Shown here: positions 1 through 7,968 of the stretch, piece after piece
How the letters are laid out: each line of letters starts with the position of its first letter
Numbering within the stretch: the first letter of the stretch is position 1
NCBI RefSeq assembly: GCF_028714775.1
Contig: NZ_JAQTLS010000004.1
Location: 117,232-181,231 of the forward strand
Source of the DNA: Thiothrix sp.
GTDB taxonomy: Bacteria; Pseudomonadota; Gammaproteobacteria; Thiotrichales; Thiotrichaceae
DNA length: 64,000 nucleotides
Reading direction: 5' to 3'
Notes under the pieces: model-generated
The model's input: only the letters and a program-made list of their open reading frames with translations
Told to the model about the DNA's origin: nothing
The model's database searches: none
Translations under genes and position numbers: made by a program

Positions 1-842
1 TCCGCTTCCGGTATGTCGGCGGCTACTTCGGCAGTATGCCCATGATTGCTCAGGCTTTCTGCCAATGCTTTGGCGGCTTTGCTGGTAATGGTGAAAATGC
101 AGGTAGGTTCCCCGGCAAATTCATCCAGCAAGTGATCCATCAAAGCGATTTTGTGGGTGTAGTCATCCGCCAGATGCACGACTTGCGGAATTTGCAGCAG
201 TGGGTTGCGGTCATCGTCCATCTCCAGCTCTTCCGCGCCAGCAAGGACAGTGCGGGCGTAACCGGCAATGTCATCTTCCGGGCGTACAAAAGCAATAATC
301 GGGCATTCGGAGGAGCGCTCGGAGAGGATTTTATTGATCAGGCCATGTAAACCTTTGTGGTAGATGGCGCTCAAGTCGTCAATGATCAGCATTTCCAATT
401 TGGAAAAATCAGCTTTGTTGTTGTCAACCAAGTCATTCAAACGACCCGGCGTGGCAATCATCAAATCCAAAGGGCGGCGTAACAGGCGCATTTGTGGCTG
501 GTAGGGACGTCCGCTGACAATAAAGCCTGAGCGGATTTGGTTCCCATCACCCAGCAGGCGCTTGATGGTGTAATTGATCTGGTTCACGCGGTCGCGGCGC
601 GAAGTCAGGATAAGGACACGGGCGTGGCGGTGCTCTTCCAGCGGGTTGCTCAATACATGGTTGATGGCAGGTATCAGGAACGCGCCAGTTTTACCGGAAG
701 CAGATTGCGTCCAGATGATGACGCTTTTGTTCGCGGTCATCAATGGGATCAACTGCTTTTGCAGTTCAGTCGGATTTTCATAACCAGCCGCCTGAATGGT
801 GGCTGCGAATGTTTCGTTAAGACCTAGTTCTGAGAAAGACAA
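1..842 (-). CDS. Degenerate DEAD-box RNA helicase-like protein (C-terminal part lies outside the window)
   Basis: The reading frame is open from the window edge to a TTG start at 840-842, which has a GGGGAG ribosome site 8 bases upstream (851-856). The protein begins MSFSELGL, typical of DEAD-box proteins. Visible motifs are a Q-motif-like NPTELQKQLIP, a motif I reduced to QSASGKTG, an intact TPGRL, and a motif II that reads DDLS instead of DEAD. The SAT motif III is replaced by AFV in CPIIAFVRPED. The start of the helicase C domain follows (TCIFTITSKAAKALAESL). GKT is retained, but the catalytic Glu of DEAD is Asp here, so ATPase activity is uncertain. The gene lies downstream of radA on the same strand with a 205-bp gap. 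Confidence 0.75.
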   Translation of the reverse strand, partial: MSFSELGLNETFAATIQAAGYENPTELQKQLIPLMTANKSVIIWTQSASGKTGAFLIPAINHVLSNPLEEHRHARVLILTSRRDRVNQINYTIKRLLGDGNQIRSGFIVSGRPYQPQMRLLRRPLDLMIATPGRLNDLVDNNKADFSKLEMLIIDDLSAIYHKGLHGLINKILSERSSECPIIAFVRPEDDIAGYARTVLAGAEELEMDDDRNPLLQIPQVVHLADDYTHKIALMDHLLDEFAGEPTCIFTITSKAAKALAESLSNHGHTAEVAADIPEA

Positions 843-997
843 GACACGTACTCCCCGTCTGTAAAGGGTGAGAGTGGTTTAAAATTAACGGCAACTGCCA
901 CATTGGAGAAGGATGAACCAGCAAAATTACCCTCTGTCCGCTTCCAAAAACCCGTATTTATGACTCGAATGGCGGTGCGGGTAGTATTTATAAAATT

Positions 998-1026
998 ATT
1001 ATATCTGTTGCGTTTAGTCAACAATA
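998..1026 (-). promoter_or_regulatory. Putative sigma-70 promoter for the helicase-like gene
   Basis: On the minus strand a perfect TATAAT (998-1003) is preceded, 17 bases upstream, by TATTGT (1021-1026). This would give a 5' leader of roughly 150 nt before the TTG start. Long leaders are common for autoregulated DEAD-box helicase mRNAs, but nothing further supports that here. Confidence 0.4.
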
Positions 1027-1047
1027 ATAAGTGCTTCTGTGGTAATT

Positions 1048-2412
1048 TTACATCACTATTTCGATGGCTTTTTCTAGCCGCGAAACTGCTATGACGTTCA
1101 TCCCCTCTATCGGATGCCTCGGTTGGTTTCCTTTCGGCACAATGGCCTGTTTGAAACCGTGCTTGGCAGCCTCACGCAACCTTTCCTCCCCGTTTGGGAC
1201 TGGGCGAATTTCGCCTGCCAGCCCAACCTCTCCAAAAACCACCAGATCAGCAGGTAGAGGACGGTTACGATAACTTGAGAGCGCTGCCAACAACAATGGT
1301 AAATCAGCAGCGGTTTCTGAAATCTTAACACCGCCAACAATATTTATGAATACGTCTTGATCAAACATTGATATGCCACCGTGCCGATGTAGCACTGCCA
1401 ATAGCATCGCAAGGCGGTTTTGTTCTAATCCAAGGGTAACACGCCGGGGTGCAGCACCGTGGCTTTGATCCACCAAGGCTTGCACTTCCACCATCAGCGG
1501 GCGGGTTCCTTCGCGTGTGACCATGACGACGCAGCCCGAGACGGGTTCTTCGTGGCGGGAAAGGAAAATGGCGGAAGGGTTGCTGACGCCTTTTAGCCCT
1601 TGCTCAGTCATGGCGAACACACCGAGTTCGTTGACCGCGCCGAAACGGTTTTTCACCGCCCGTAGAATACGGTAACGTCCGCCCGGATCGCCTTCAAAAT
1701 ACAGCACGGTGTCAACCATGTGTTCCAGCACCCGTGGCCCTGCGAGCGTGCCTTCTTTGGTGACGTGCCCCACGAGGAACATGGCGGTCTGGGTTTGTTT
1801 GGCGAAACGCACCAGTTTAGCCGCTGCTTCACGGATTTGGCTGACCGAACCGGGGGCAGATTGCAAGTGCTCGGTAAAAATGGTCTGGATCGAGTCAATG
1901 ACCATGAGCTTGGGTTTTTCTTGCTCCGCCAGCGTGAGGATATTTTCCACGCAAGTTTCGGTCAGCAGGCGCAATTTGTCGGTTGGCAAGCCCAAACGTT
2001 GGGCACGTAGGCCAACTTGTTGCAGGGATTCTTCCCCGGTCACGTAAAGGCTATCCAGTTCCGTCAGTACGGTCAGCGCTTGTAACAGGATGGTGGATTT
2101 GCCGATGCCGGGGTCGCCGCCCATCAGCACCACGGAACCTGCGACTAAGCCGCCGCCGAGTACACGGTCAAGTTCGGGTTGGCGGGTAGGGATGCGCGGG
2201 TTTTCGCTTAAGCTGACTTCGTGCAGGGAACGGATGGCAACCTGCTCCCCGGCGTACCCACCGCTGCGGTTGTTTGATGTGCCTTTGGTGGTGGGGATGC
2301 TGAGGCTTTCTTCCAAGGTATTCCACGCGCCACAATCACTGCATTGCCCGCCCCATTTGGTATGCAAGCTGCCACAAGCGGTGCAATAGTACTGGAGTTT
2401 GGCTTTGCTCAT
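1048..2412 (-). CDS. radA: DNA repair protein RadA/Sms
   Basis: A 454-residue protein of full family length. It opens with the RadA C4 zinc finger (two CxxC pairs: CTAC and CSDC, residues 10-28). A RecA-like ATPase core follows with Walker A GGDPGIGKST, then the RadA-specific KNRFG motif, then a Lon-protease-like C-terminal domain (SETAADLPLLLAALSS, GEVGLAGEIRPV). RadA processes recombination intermediates by promoting branch migration. Its start overlaps the stop of the upstream CcsA/YpjD-like gene by 4 bases (ATGA), so the two are probably translationally coupled. Confidence 0.97.
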   Translation of the reverse strand: MSKAKLQYYCTACGSLHTKWGGQCSDCGAWNTLEESLSIPTTKGTSNNRSGGYAGEQVAIRSLHEVSLSENPRIPTRQPELDRVLGGGLVAGSVVLMGGDPGIGKSTILLQALTVLTELDSLYVTGEESLQQVGLRAQRLGLPTDKLRLLTETCVENILTLAEQEKPKLMVIDSIQTIFTEHLQSAPGSVSQIREAAAKLVRFAKQTQTAMFLVGHVTKEGTLAGPRVLEHMVDTVLYFEGDPGGRYRILRAVKNRFGAVNELGVFAMTEQGLKGVSNPSAIFLSRHEEPVSGCVVMVTREGTRPLMVEVQALVDQSHGAAPRRVTLGLEQNRLAMLLAVLHRHGGISMFDQDVFINIVGGVKISETAADLPLLLAALSSYRNRPLPADLVVFGEVGLAGEIRPVPNGEERLREAAKHGFKQAIVPKGNQPRHPIEGMNVIAVSRLEKAIEIVM

Positions 2413-3221
2413 GCTGGCGGGCTTACGAGGAATTCCAGCACAAACTTACTGCCAAAAAAGGCCAACATCAGGATAAAGAACCCACCGAGCGCCCAGCGGA
2501 TAGCAATGCGCCCGCGCCACCCATAGTGCCAGTGACCGAGCAGCAGGGCGGTAAACACAAACCAAGCGGCAATCGACAAAGTGGTTTTGTGCGTCAGGTG
2601 TTGGCTGAACAGGTTGTCTATGTACAACGCGCCGCTCAACAGACCGAATGACAGCAGTATTACGCCCAGCCCGATCAGCTTGAACAGCAATGCTTCCATA
2701 TCCAGCAAGGGGGGTAGGGTGCGGATCAGCCCGCCGGGATGATGGTTATGCAAATGTTTGTTTTGCCACGCCAGTAACAGGGCTTGCAAGGTTGCCAGCG
2801 TAAACATGCTGTAAGCCAGCAACGAAGTGAAAATGTGCACGCCCAAGCCGTTTTTCAGGTCAATGGTGTTGACGTGGGCGGAATCCAGCAAGGGGAATAA
2901 CATTGCCGTCAGGGTGAACGGTACGATGAATATCCCCAAGGTTTCCAATGGGCGGCTGAGCATGGCAGCAAACAGCAACAAGCTGCATAACCACATGACA
3001 ATGGAGCCAGCATCGGTAAAGTTGATGGAAATGCCTGGTGCTTGCGAGATGGCATGGATGATTGTCCACCCGTGCATGATGAGTGCTGCTAGCCACACGA
3101 GGATCAGCAAATGCCGGTATTGCAAAGGACGTGCTTGCAGGCGGTCACGCAAGCGCACGCCAATCAATAGCCACGTAGCTAGCCATGCCAAGGTTGCAAA
3201 CAGGTTGATCGTTATTGTCAT
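2409..3221 (-). CDS. ypjD: CcsA/YpjD-family inner membrane protein
   Basis: About 270 residues with around eight hydrophobic segments. The family-like core includes GVHIFTSLLAYSMFTLATLQ and a C-terminal GWRGRIAIRWALGGF. YpjD proteins belong to the CcsA/CcmC cytochrome c assembly superfamily and commonly sit divergent from ffh in gammaproteobacteria, as here. An in-frame TTG (3227) precedes the ATG at 3221; I chose the ATG. Whether it handles haem or has a structural role is not visible from sequence. It is coupled to radA by a 4-base overlap. Confidence 0.8.
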   Translation of the reverse strand: MTITINLFATLAWLATWLLIGVRLRDRLQARPLQYRHLLILVWLAALIMHGWTIIHAISQAPGISINFTDAGSIVMWLCSLLLFAAMLSRPLETLGIFIVPFTLTAMLFPLLDSAHVNTIDLKNGLGVHIFTSLLAYSMFTLATLQALLLAWQNKHLHNHHPGGLIRTLPPLLDMEALLFKLIGLGVILLSFGLLSGALYIDNLFSQHLTHKTTLSIAAWFVFTALLLGHWHYGWRGRIAIRWALGGFFILMLAFFGSKFVLEFLVSPPA

Positions 3222-3349
3222 TGTCAAATGAACTTCGTGTGTTAGCTGTCAATGTCAGGAGAAATGCCCCCCTTTCGGGAACGCACTCGTTTTTGCTTTA
3301 ATGTTATGATAGCAATTTGTGCCTGAATGGGACTAGAAAGAAGTCAAAC

Positions 3350-4732
3350 ATGTTCGAGAATTTAAGTGAACGTCTCTCGCAGACGGTAAAAAAACTCCGT
3401 GGTCAGGCGCGTCTGACCGATGAAAACATTAAAGATGCCCTGCGTGATGTGCGGATGGCGCTGTTGGAAGCGGACGTGGCGCTGCCAGTGGTGCGTGAAT
3501 TCACCAATCGGGTACGTGACCGCGCTATCGGGCAAGAGGTATTAGAAAGCCTTAGCCCCGGTCAAGCCCTGATCAAAGTGGTCAACGACGAGCTGGTTGC
3601 CATTATGGGCAAGGCAAATGAAACCTTGTCGCTGAATGCCCAGCCGCCCGCTGTTATCCTGATGGCAGGTTTGCAGGGTGCGGGTAAAACCACCACGGTC
3701 GGCAAGCTGACCCGTCTGTTGAAAGAACGCCACAACAAATCCGTGATGGTTGCCAGTTGCGACGTGTACCGTCCGGCGGCGATCAAGCAGTTGGAAACGA
3801 TTGCCGGGCAAACGGGTGGTATTTTCTTCCCCAGCGAGTCATCGCAGCAGCCTGTTGATATTGCCAAGGCTGCCGTTGCGCAAGCCAAACTCAAGTACAT
3901 GGACGTGCTTATCATCGACACGGCGGGGCGTTTGCATGTTGATGCGGAGATGATGGCTGAGATTCAGGCCATCCATGCAGCCGTCAACCCGATTGAAACC
4001 TTGTTCGTGGTCGATAGCATGACCGGGCAGGATGCTGCGAATACCGCCAAGGCGTTTGGTGATGCCCTGCCGTTGACAGGTGTAGTGTTGACCAAAGCAG
4101 ACGGTGATGCGCGGGGTGGGGCGGCACTTTCCGTGCGCCAAATTACCGGCAAACCCATCAAGTTCATCGGTATGGGCGAAAAGCTGGATGCGCTGGAACC
4201 GTTCCACCCTGACCGTATGGCGTCGCGTATCCTCGGCATGGGTGACGTACTCAGCCTGATCGAAGAAGCCCAGCGTAATGTTGACCACAAGAAAGCCCAA
4301 GCGTTGGCGAAGAAGCTCAACAAGGGAAAAAGTTTCGATTTTGAAGATTTGCGTGACCAAATGACGCAAATGTTGAATATGGGGGGCATTGCCGGTCTGT
4401 TGGATAAGCTACCGGGCGTCGGAAACTTGCCCGCCAACGTAAAAGATCAGGCCAATGACAAAGAAATCCGCCGCATGATTGCCATCATCAACTCCATGAC
4501 TTTGGCGGAGCGGCGGAACCCCGATCTGATCAAGGCCAGCCGCAAACGTAGGATTGCTGCGGGTTGTGGCTTGCAGGTGCAGGATGTCAACCGCCTGCTT
4601 AAGCAGCATTTGCAGATGAGTAAAGCGATGAAGCAATTCTCCAAGGGGGGCTTGCGCAAATTGATGGGTGGATTGAAAGGTAAGCTGCCTCCGGGAGGCG
4701 GATTCCCGCCGATGGGTGGTTTTCCGGGCTGA
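3350..4732 (+). CDS. ffh: Signal recognition particle protein Ffh (SRP54)
   Basis: The protein starts MFENLSERLSQ, the conserved Ffh N-terminus; an in-frame upstream ATG at 3317 adds 11 non-conserved residues and is rejected. The N domain is followed by the SRP-type G domain (GLQGAGKTTT, DTAGRLHVD, TKADGDARGG) and then the Met-rich M domain, which binds 4.5S RNA and signal peptides (QMTQMLNMGGI, MTLAERRNPDLI). The C-terminus is a short Gly/Pro/Phe tail. It works with 4.5S RNA and FtsY in co-translational targeting of inner-membrane proteins. About 460 residues, which is normal. Confidence 0.98.
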   Translation: MFENLSERLSQTVKKLRGQARLTDENIKDALRDVRMALLEADVALPVVREFTNRVRDRAIGQEVLESLSPGQALIKVVNDELVAIMGKANETLSLNAQPPAVILMAGLQGAGKTTTVGKLTRLLKERHNKSVMVASCDVYRPAAIKQLETIAGQTGGIFFPSESSQQPVDIAKAAVAQAKLKYMDVLIIDTAGRLHVDAEMMAEIQAIHAAVNPIETLFVVDSMTGQDAANTAKAFGDALPLTGVVLTKADGDARGGAALSVRQITGKPIKFIGMGEKLDALEPFHPDRMASRILGMGDVLSLIEEAQRNVDHKKAQALAKKLNKGKSFDFEDLRDQMTQMLNMGGIAGLLDKLPGVGNLPANVKDQANDKEIRRMIAIINSMTLAERRNPDLIKASRKRRIAAGCGLQVQDVNRLLKQHLQMSKAMKQFSKGGLRKLMGGLKGKLPPGGGFPPMGGFPG

Positions 4733-4956
4733 TTGCGGGTGATTTTTTCGTGTTTTTGTGACCGTATCCGCTTATTTGTGATAAGAGGAGTTTGCCTGTT
4801 CAATTATCTAGTTGTATGATGCGCTTCGTCCAGAGGTTCCATGAGATAGGCATGACGGGGGTTGTTGTGCTGAAAACTGGATAGCTCATGATTCGGATCG
4901 GCTTGATCCGGTTCAGTATTCCCCTTTCTATTATTAACCGTGAGAGAGTTTGACTT

Positions 4957-5205
4957 ATGAAAATGAAATCTCAATTTGCTATCGCTGCACTGCTGTTCGC
5001 AGGTCTGTTGGCTTCTGGTTGCCAACAACAACAAGCTTCCGGTGAGCAGACTACTGCTCAACAAACTGCTGAAGCTCCTGCTGCTGCTCCTGCTGCTCCT
5101 GTTGCTGCTCCTGTAGTGCCTAAAGTTAAAGCTAAAGGCAACTACAAAGGTCCAGTCGCACAAGACGCTGCTTCTGCTGCTGCTATGCAACAGTACAAGA
5201 AGTAA
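4957..5205 (+). CDS. Small Ala/Gln-rich lipoprotein, paralogue 1 of 3
   Basis: An 82-residue protein with a lipoprotein signal peptide ending in lipobox LLASGC (Cys 22). A Gln/Thr- and then Ala/Pro-rich low-complexity linker follows. The C-terminal block KVKAKGNYKGPVAQD...MQQYKK is shared with the next two genes. The DNA for this block (5119-5160) matches the third copy (6260-6301) at 40 of 42 bases, so the duplication or gene conversion looks recent. I recognise no known family. It is probably anchored to a membrane with the C-terminal motif exposed in the periplasm. It has its own terminator. Confidence 0.85.
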   Translation: MKMKSQFAIAALLFAGLLASGCQQQQASGEQTTAQQTAEAPAAAPAAPVAAPVVPKVKAKGNYKGPVAQDAASAAAMQQYKK

Positions 5206-5242
5206 TTCTTGTCGGATTAGCCATCTTCGGATGGCGCATCCA

Positions 5243-5274
5243 AAGCCCCTTACCTCGGTAAGGGGCTTTTTTTT
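5243..5274 (+). terminator. Rho-independent terminator after lipoprotein 1
   Basis: A 12-bp stem of AAGCCCCTTACC and its complement is followed by a run of eight T residues. Confidence 0.92.
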
Positions 5275-5366
5275 ATCTGTTTGATCAGGAAAGTTTACCG
5301 TTAGTCGGCTTTTAGGGCGAATTTGTACTAAATATATTACGTGTGCGGCAAAGGTCGGTCATCCTC

Positions 5367-5375
5367 TGCTACACT
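5367..5375 (+). promoter_or_regulatory. Extended -10 promoter of lipoprotein 2
   Basis: TGCTACACT (TGn plus a -10 hexamer TACACT) lies 61 bases before the start codon. The same 9-mer, with a matching block about 60 bases further upstream (GTCGGCTTTTA...CTAAAT.TATT at 5304-5338 and 5874-5908), recurs before lipoprotein 3. The promoters therefore appear to have been duplicated with the genes. Confidence 0.55.
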
Positions 5376-5435
5376 CAGATGCACTTTCTGAAGTATCTTC
5401 TAAAGTATTTATCTTAATGAAATGAGGCCAAAGCC

Positions 5436-5720
5436 ATGGAATTGAAGTCAAAATTAACACTTGCCACCCTGATCTGCGCTGGTCTGTTTGCTACAGGTTG
5501 TAGCCAACAGCAAGCAACTGGCAGCCAACAAACTACTGGTCAGCAGACTGCTGAGCCTGCTCCTGTTGTTCAAGCTCCAGTACAGCGGCCTGCTCCTGCG
5601 TACCGTCCACCTGCGGTTCCGCCTGTTAAAGTTCCTCACGTCAAGGCGAAAGGGAACTACAAAGGCGCTGTCCAGATGGATCAGTCTTCACGCCAAACAA
5701 TGCAACAATATCAGCGCTAA
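5436..5720 (+). CDS. Small Pro/Gln-rich lipoprotein, paralogue 2 of 3
   Basis: A 94-residue protein with a signal peptide and lipobox LFATGC. A Gln-rich and then Pro/Val-rich linker (PVQRPAPAYRPPAVPPVK) leads to the shared C-terminal block (VKAKGNYKGAVQMDQSSRQTMQQYQR). The linker differs from copies 1 and 3 while both ends are conserved. This suggests a variable-length spacer tethering a conserved C-terminal binding motif. Its function is unknown. It is transcribed alone, from its own promoter to its own terminator. Confidence 0.85.
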   Translation: MELKSKLTLATLICAGLFATGCSQQQATGSQQTTGQQTAEPAPVVQAPVQRPAPAYRPPAVPPVKVPHVKAKGNYKGAVQMDQSSRQTMQQYQR

Positions 5721-5744
5721 GTTGATGCTGGCTTGATTGTTGAG

Positions 5745-5774
5745 GGCCCCTATCTTGCCGATAGGGGCCTTTTT
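5745..5774 (+). terminator. Rho-independent terminator after lipoprotein 2
   Basis: A 10-bp perfect stem (GGCCCCTATC/GATAGGGGCC) with a 5-base loop, followed by TTTTT. Confidence 0.92.
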
Positions 5775-5937
5775 ATTTGAACCTACAATGGGGTTGGTGC
5801 AACCTACTGGTGGGCAACCATTTGTCTGCACGACTATCCCGCGCAGATTTATGTGCGGTATTTCATTATGTCTGTCGGCTTTTACGAAAAACCGTGCTAA
5901 ATTTATTCGGTGTCAAGCGATGAACCCCTTAATTCTT

Positions 5938-5946
5938 TGCTACACT
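5938..5946 (+). promoter_or_regulatory. Extended -10 promoter of lipoprotein 3
   Basis: TGCTACACT lies 41 bases before the start codon and is identical to the element before lipoprotein 2, with a similar block upstream (5874-5908). Confidence 0.55.
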
Positions 5947-5986
5947 CCTAAGTGCTTTCCCTTAAACAACGAAAGAGACCAAGACG

Positions 5987-6346
5987 ATGAAAATTAAATC
6001 CCAACTCACACTTGCAACCCTGATTGTTGCTGGCTTGTTTGCAACGGGCTGCCAACAAATGCAGCAAACTGAAGGTGCATCCAGTCAGCAAGTAGCTGAT
6101 AATGGCGGCGGTACTACTGGTGGCGGTGCTACTGGTAACACGCATAACCATCCAGAAGCGCCAGACTGCGCGAAGACTAAATCGCACAGCCATCCATTCA
6201 AAGATCCTAACCACAAGCACACTTACGGTTGCTTGGCGGGTCAGCAGCAGGTTGTAGTTCCTAAAGTTAAAGCTAAAGGCAACTACAAAGGCCCAGTCGC
6301 GATGGATGATGCATCCAAGCAAACGATGCAACAGTATCAAAAATGA
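5987..6346 (+). CDS. Small lipoprotein with His/Cys-rich insert, paralogue 3 of 3
   Basis: A 119-residue protein with lipobox LFATGC and the shared C-terminal block (KVKAKGNYKGPVAMDDASKQ...MQQYQK). Unlike copies 1 and 2, the linker carries a Gly-rich stretch and then a roughly 30-residue insert. The insert has six His, mostly as HxH pairs (THNH, SHSH, NHKH), and two Cys, which looks like a metal-binding loop. No known family is recognised. An independent transcription unit with a terminator at 6403. Confidence 0.85.
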   Translation: MKIKSQLTLATLIVAGLFATGCQQMQQTEGASSQQVADNGGGTTGGGATGNTHNHPEAPDCAKTKSHSHPFKDPNHKHTYGCLAGQQQVVVPKVKAKGNYKGPVAMDDASKQTMQQYQK

Positions 6347-6402
6347 TCTGTGCCGCTGCGGTAGGTCATTGTCTGCCCTGAAAAGCTAGGCAAATCTCCC
6401 TA

Positions 6403-6437
6403 AATGCCCAATTGCTGAGCGATTGGGCATTTTTTTT
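6403..6437 (+). terminator. Rho-independent terminator after lipoprotein 3
   Basis: A 10-bp stem (AATGCCCAAT/ATTGGGCATT) with a 9-base loop, followed by a run of T residues. Confidence 0.88.
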
Positions 6438-6578
6438 GGTTGAAATTCACGGTGATGCACACTAACCTAAGTGACTTTGAGATGGATGTGTTTCAGGATT
6501 CCCCTTTGGCGCAGCCTGCGGGCATATCCACTTAATCCGTGAGAGTGTTCACTAACTTTGTATCAAGATTGTAAGCCC

Positions 6579-7817
6579 ATGAAAAAAATATTTGGTTTGT
6601 ATTGCATATTGCTTGTCTTGCTTTCCTTCGTGCCGTCAGTTGCGTCTGCCGACGTGTGGCCGGAAGAAAATCAGTGGGATGACATGTGGGAAGGTCGTTA
6701 TCGCGATTGGGTAAAAACCAACTGGAAAGACGATATTTTCATGAACCCCGCCAAGCCGATTTACTACAAGTTTGAAAACGACTGTGCGGATGCGGTTTAT
6801 GCGATGCGCCTCATTTTCTCTTTCGAGAACCGCTTGCCATTTGCGATTAATAACCGTGATAAAGCTGGGCAAGTGATCAGTAACCGAATGAATATGTGGG
6901 ATAATCTCGCGCCTCCGCAGCGTGTGCGCCAGTTTATGAACTATGTTGCGGATATGACCAGCAGTGAGTCCTTGCGCAATGACACCTATCCTGTTGCGCT
7001 GAATGACATCAAACCGGGCGACGTTTATGTAGCACCGGGTGTGCATTCCTACCAGATTGCCGACGTAACCGATGCTGGGATCGCTGAGGTTATGGCATCC
7101 ACCACGCCTAAGCAGGCACGTTACTTGCTGCGCACCCCTTCCTTCCCGTTCTACGTGCCGGAAGACAAGCGTTTGGGTGATGGCTATCGCCGCTTCAAGC
7201 AAGCGCAAAATATTGGTCGTCCAGCCAGCCAGCAGCCTGGATACAGTGAAGAGCAGTTCCGTCTCGCTGCTGACCTGAACTACGATTATGTGGCTTTCAC
7301 CGACATCATTTCCAAGAAGCTGGGCAAGCGCGAAGAGAAGCCGGATGAAAAAACCATGCGTTTGTTGCTCGCGCTCTGCATGTATGCCAATGACCGCAGC
7401 GTCTATGTTTACGATGCCCTGTGGTATTTGCAAAAAATCCGTGGTGAAGGTCGCCGTTGCATGAACGCCAAGGAATACGATGACCATTCCACGCCGGGTC
7501 GTGATAAGCGTCTGAAGATGTTCTTTGATTCCATTCGTCGTCATTTGGATCGTGTCGGTCGCTTTGATCCGCGCTCACAGCCCGCACGTTGGGCAAAAGC
7601 AGTATTCTCCAATGATCAGCCGCCACCACAGGAAATGAAAAGCCTGAATAACTTCTGCATGGTGCAAATGACCTTGGGTGAAGAGTATTACATGACCTTG
7701 CGGGAGTTGCGTCAGAACGTGGATGCTGCTTCGCTGGTGTCTGATCCACATGCGCCTCTGCCGTTCCGTTGGGGGGTTGTGAAGGAGCCGTTCAATTCTG
7801 GATGCCCGAGTTATTAA
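6579..7817 (+). CDS. Secreted protein with papain/NlpC-like Cys-His features, unknown function
   Basis: About 412 residues from the ATG at 6579; an in-frame ATG at 6558 adds seven residues ahead of the signal peptide. The signal peptide MKKIFGLYCILLVLLSFVPS ends at SASA/D. The mature protein has a NDCADAVYAMR segment, which would place a Cys at the N-end of a helix. Later comes LNDIKPGDVYVAP followed by HSYQIADV, the usual strand-His layout of NlpC/P60-type Cys hydrolases. The last 200 residues are helical and match nothing I recognise. It neighbours a DUF1287 protein with the same kind of layout, so a cell-wall-related role is possible (inference). Confidence 0.6.
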   Translation: MKKIFGLYCILLVLLSFVPSVASADVWPEENQWDDMWEGRYRDWVKTNWKDDIFMNPAKPIYYKFENDCADAVYAMRLIFSFENRLPFAINNRDKAGQVISNRMNMWDNLAPPQRVRQFMNYVADMTSSESLRNDTYPVALNDIKPGDVYVAPGVHSYQIADVTDAGIAEVMASTTPKQARYLLRTPSFPFYVPEDKRLGDGYRRFKQAQNIGRPASQQPGYSEEQFRLAADLNYDYVAFTDIISKKLGKREEKPDEKTMRLLLALCMYANDRSVYVYDALWYLQKIRGEGRRCMNAKEYDDHSTPGRDKRLKMFFDSIRRHLDRVGRFDPRSQPARWAKAVFSNDQPPPQEMKSLNNFCMVQMTLGEEYYMTLRELRQNVDAASLVSDPHAPLPFRWGVVKEPFNSGCPSY

Positions 7818-7827
7818 TTCATGGGAA

Positions 7828-7860
7828 GATGCCTCAGCTATTAAGCTGGGGTATCTTTTT
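7828..7860 (+). terminator. Rho-independent terminator
   Basis: A 12-bp stem (GATGCCTCAGCT with AGCTGGGGTATC, two G-U pairs) and ATTA loop, then TTTTT. Confidence 0.88.
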
Positions 7861-7968
7861 GTCGGGTTAAGCTGATGCTAGCGCTGGTTACAACTACTAT
7901 TAGACGGCGTTTCCTGTGAGGTCTCTATCTGTCGTAGTGTTTCTGTTGCGTAAGCAAGAGAGGGGTAA

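Noticed and set aside
6636-7544. A 302-codon minus-strand frame opposite the secreted Cys/His protein
   Set aside because: The plus-strand gene has a signal peptide, a terminator and coherent composition; the antisense frame has no ribosome site or recognisable motif.
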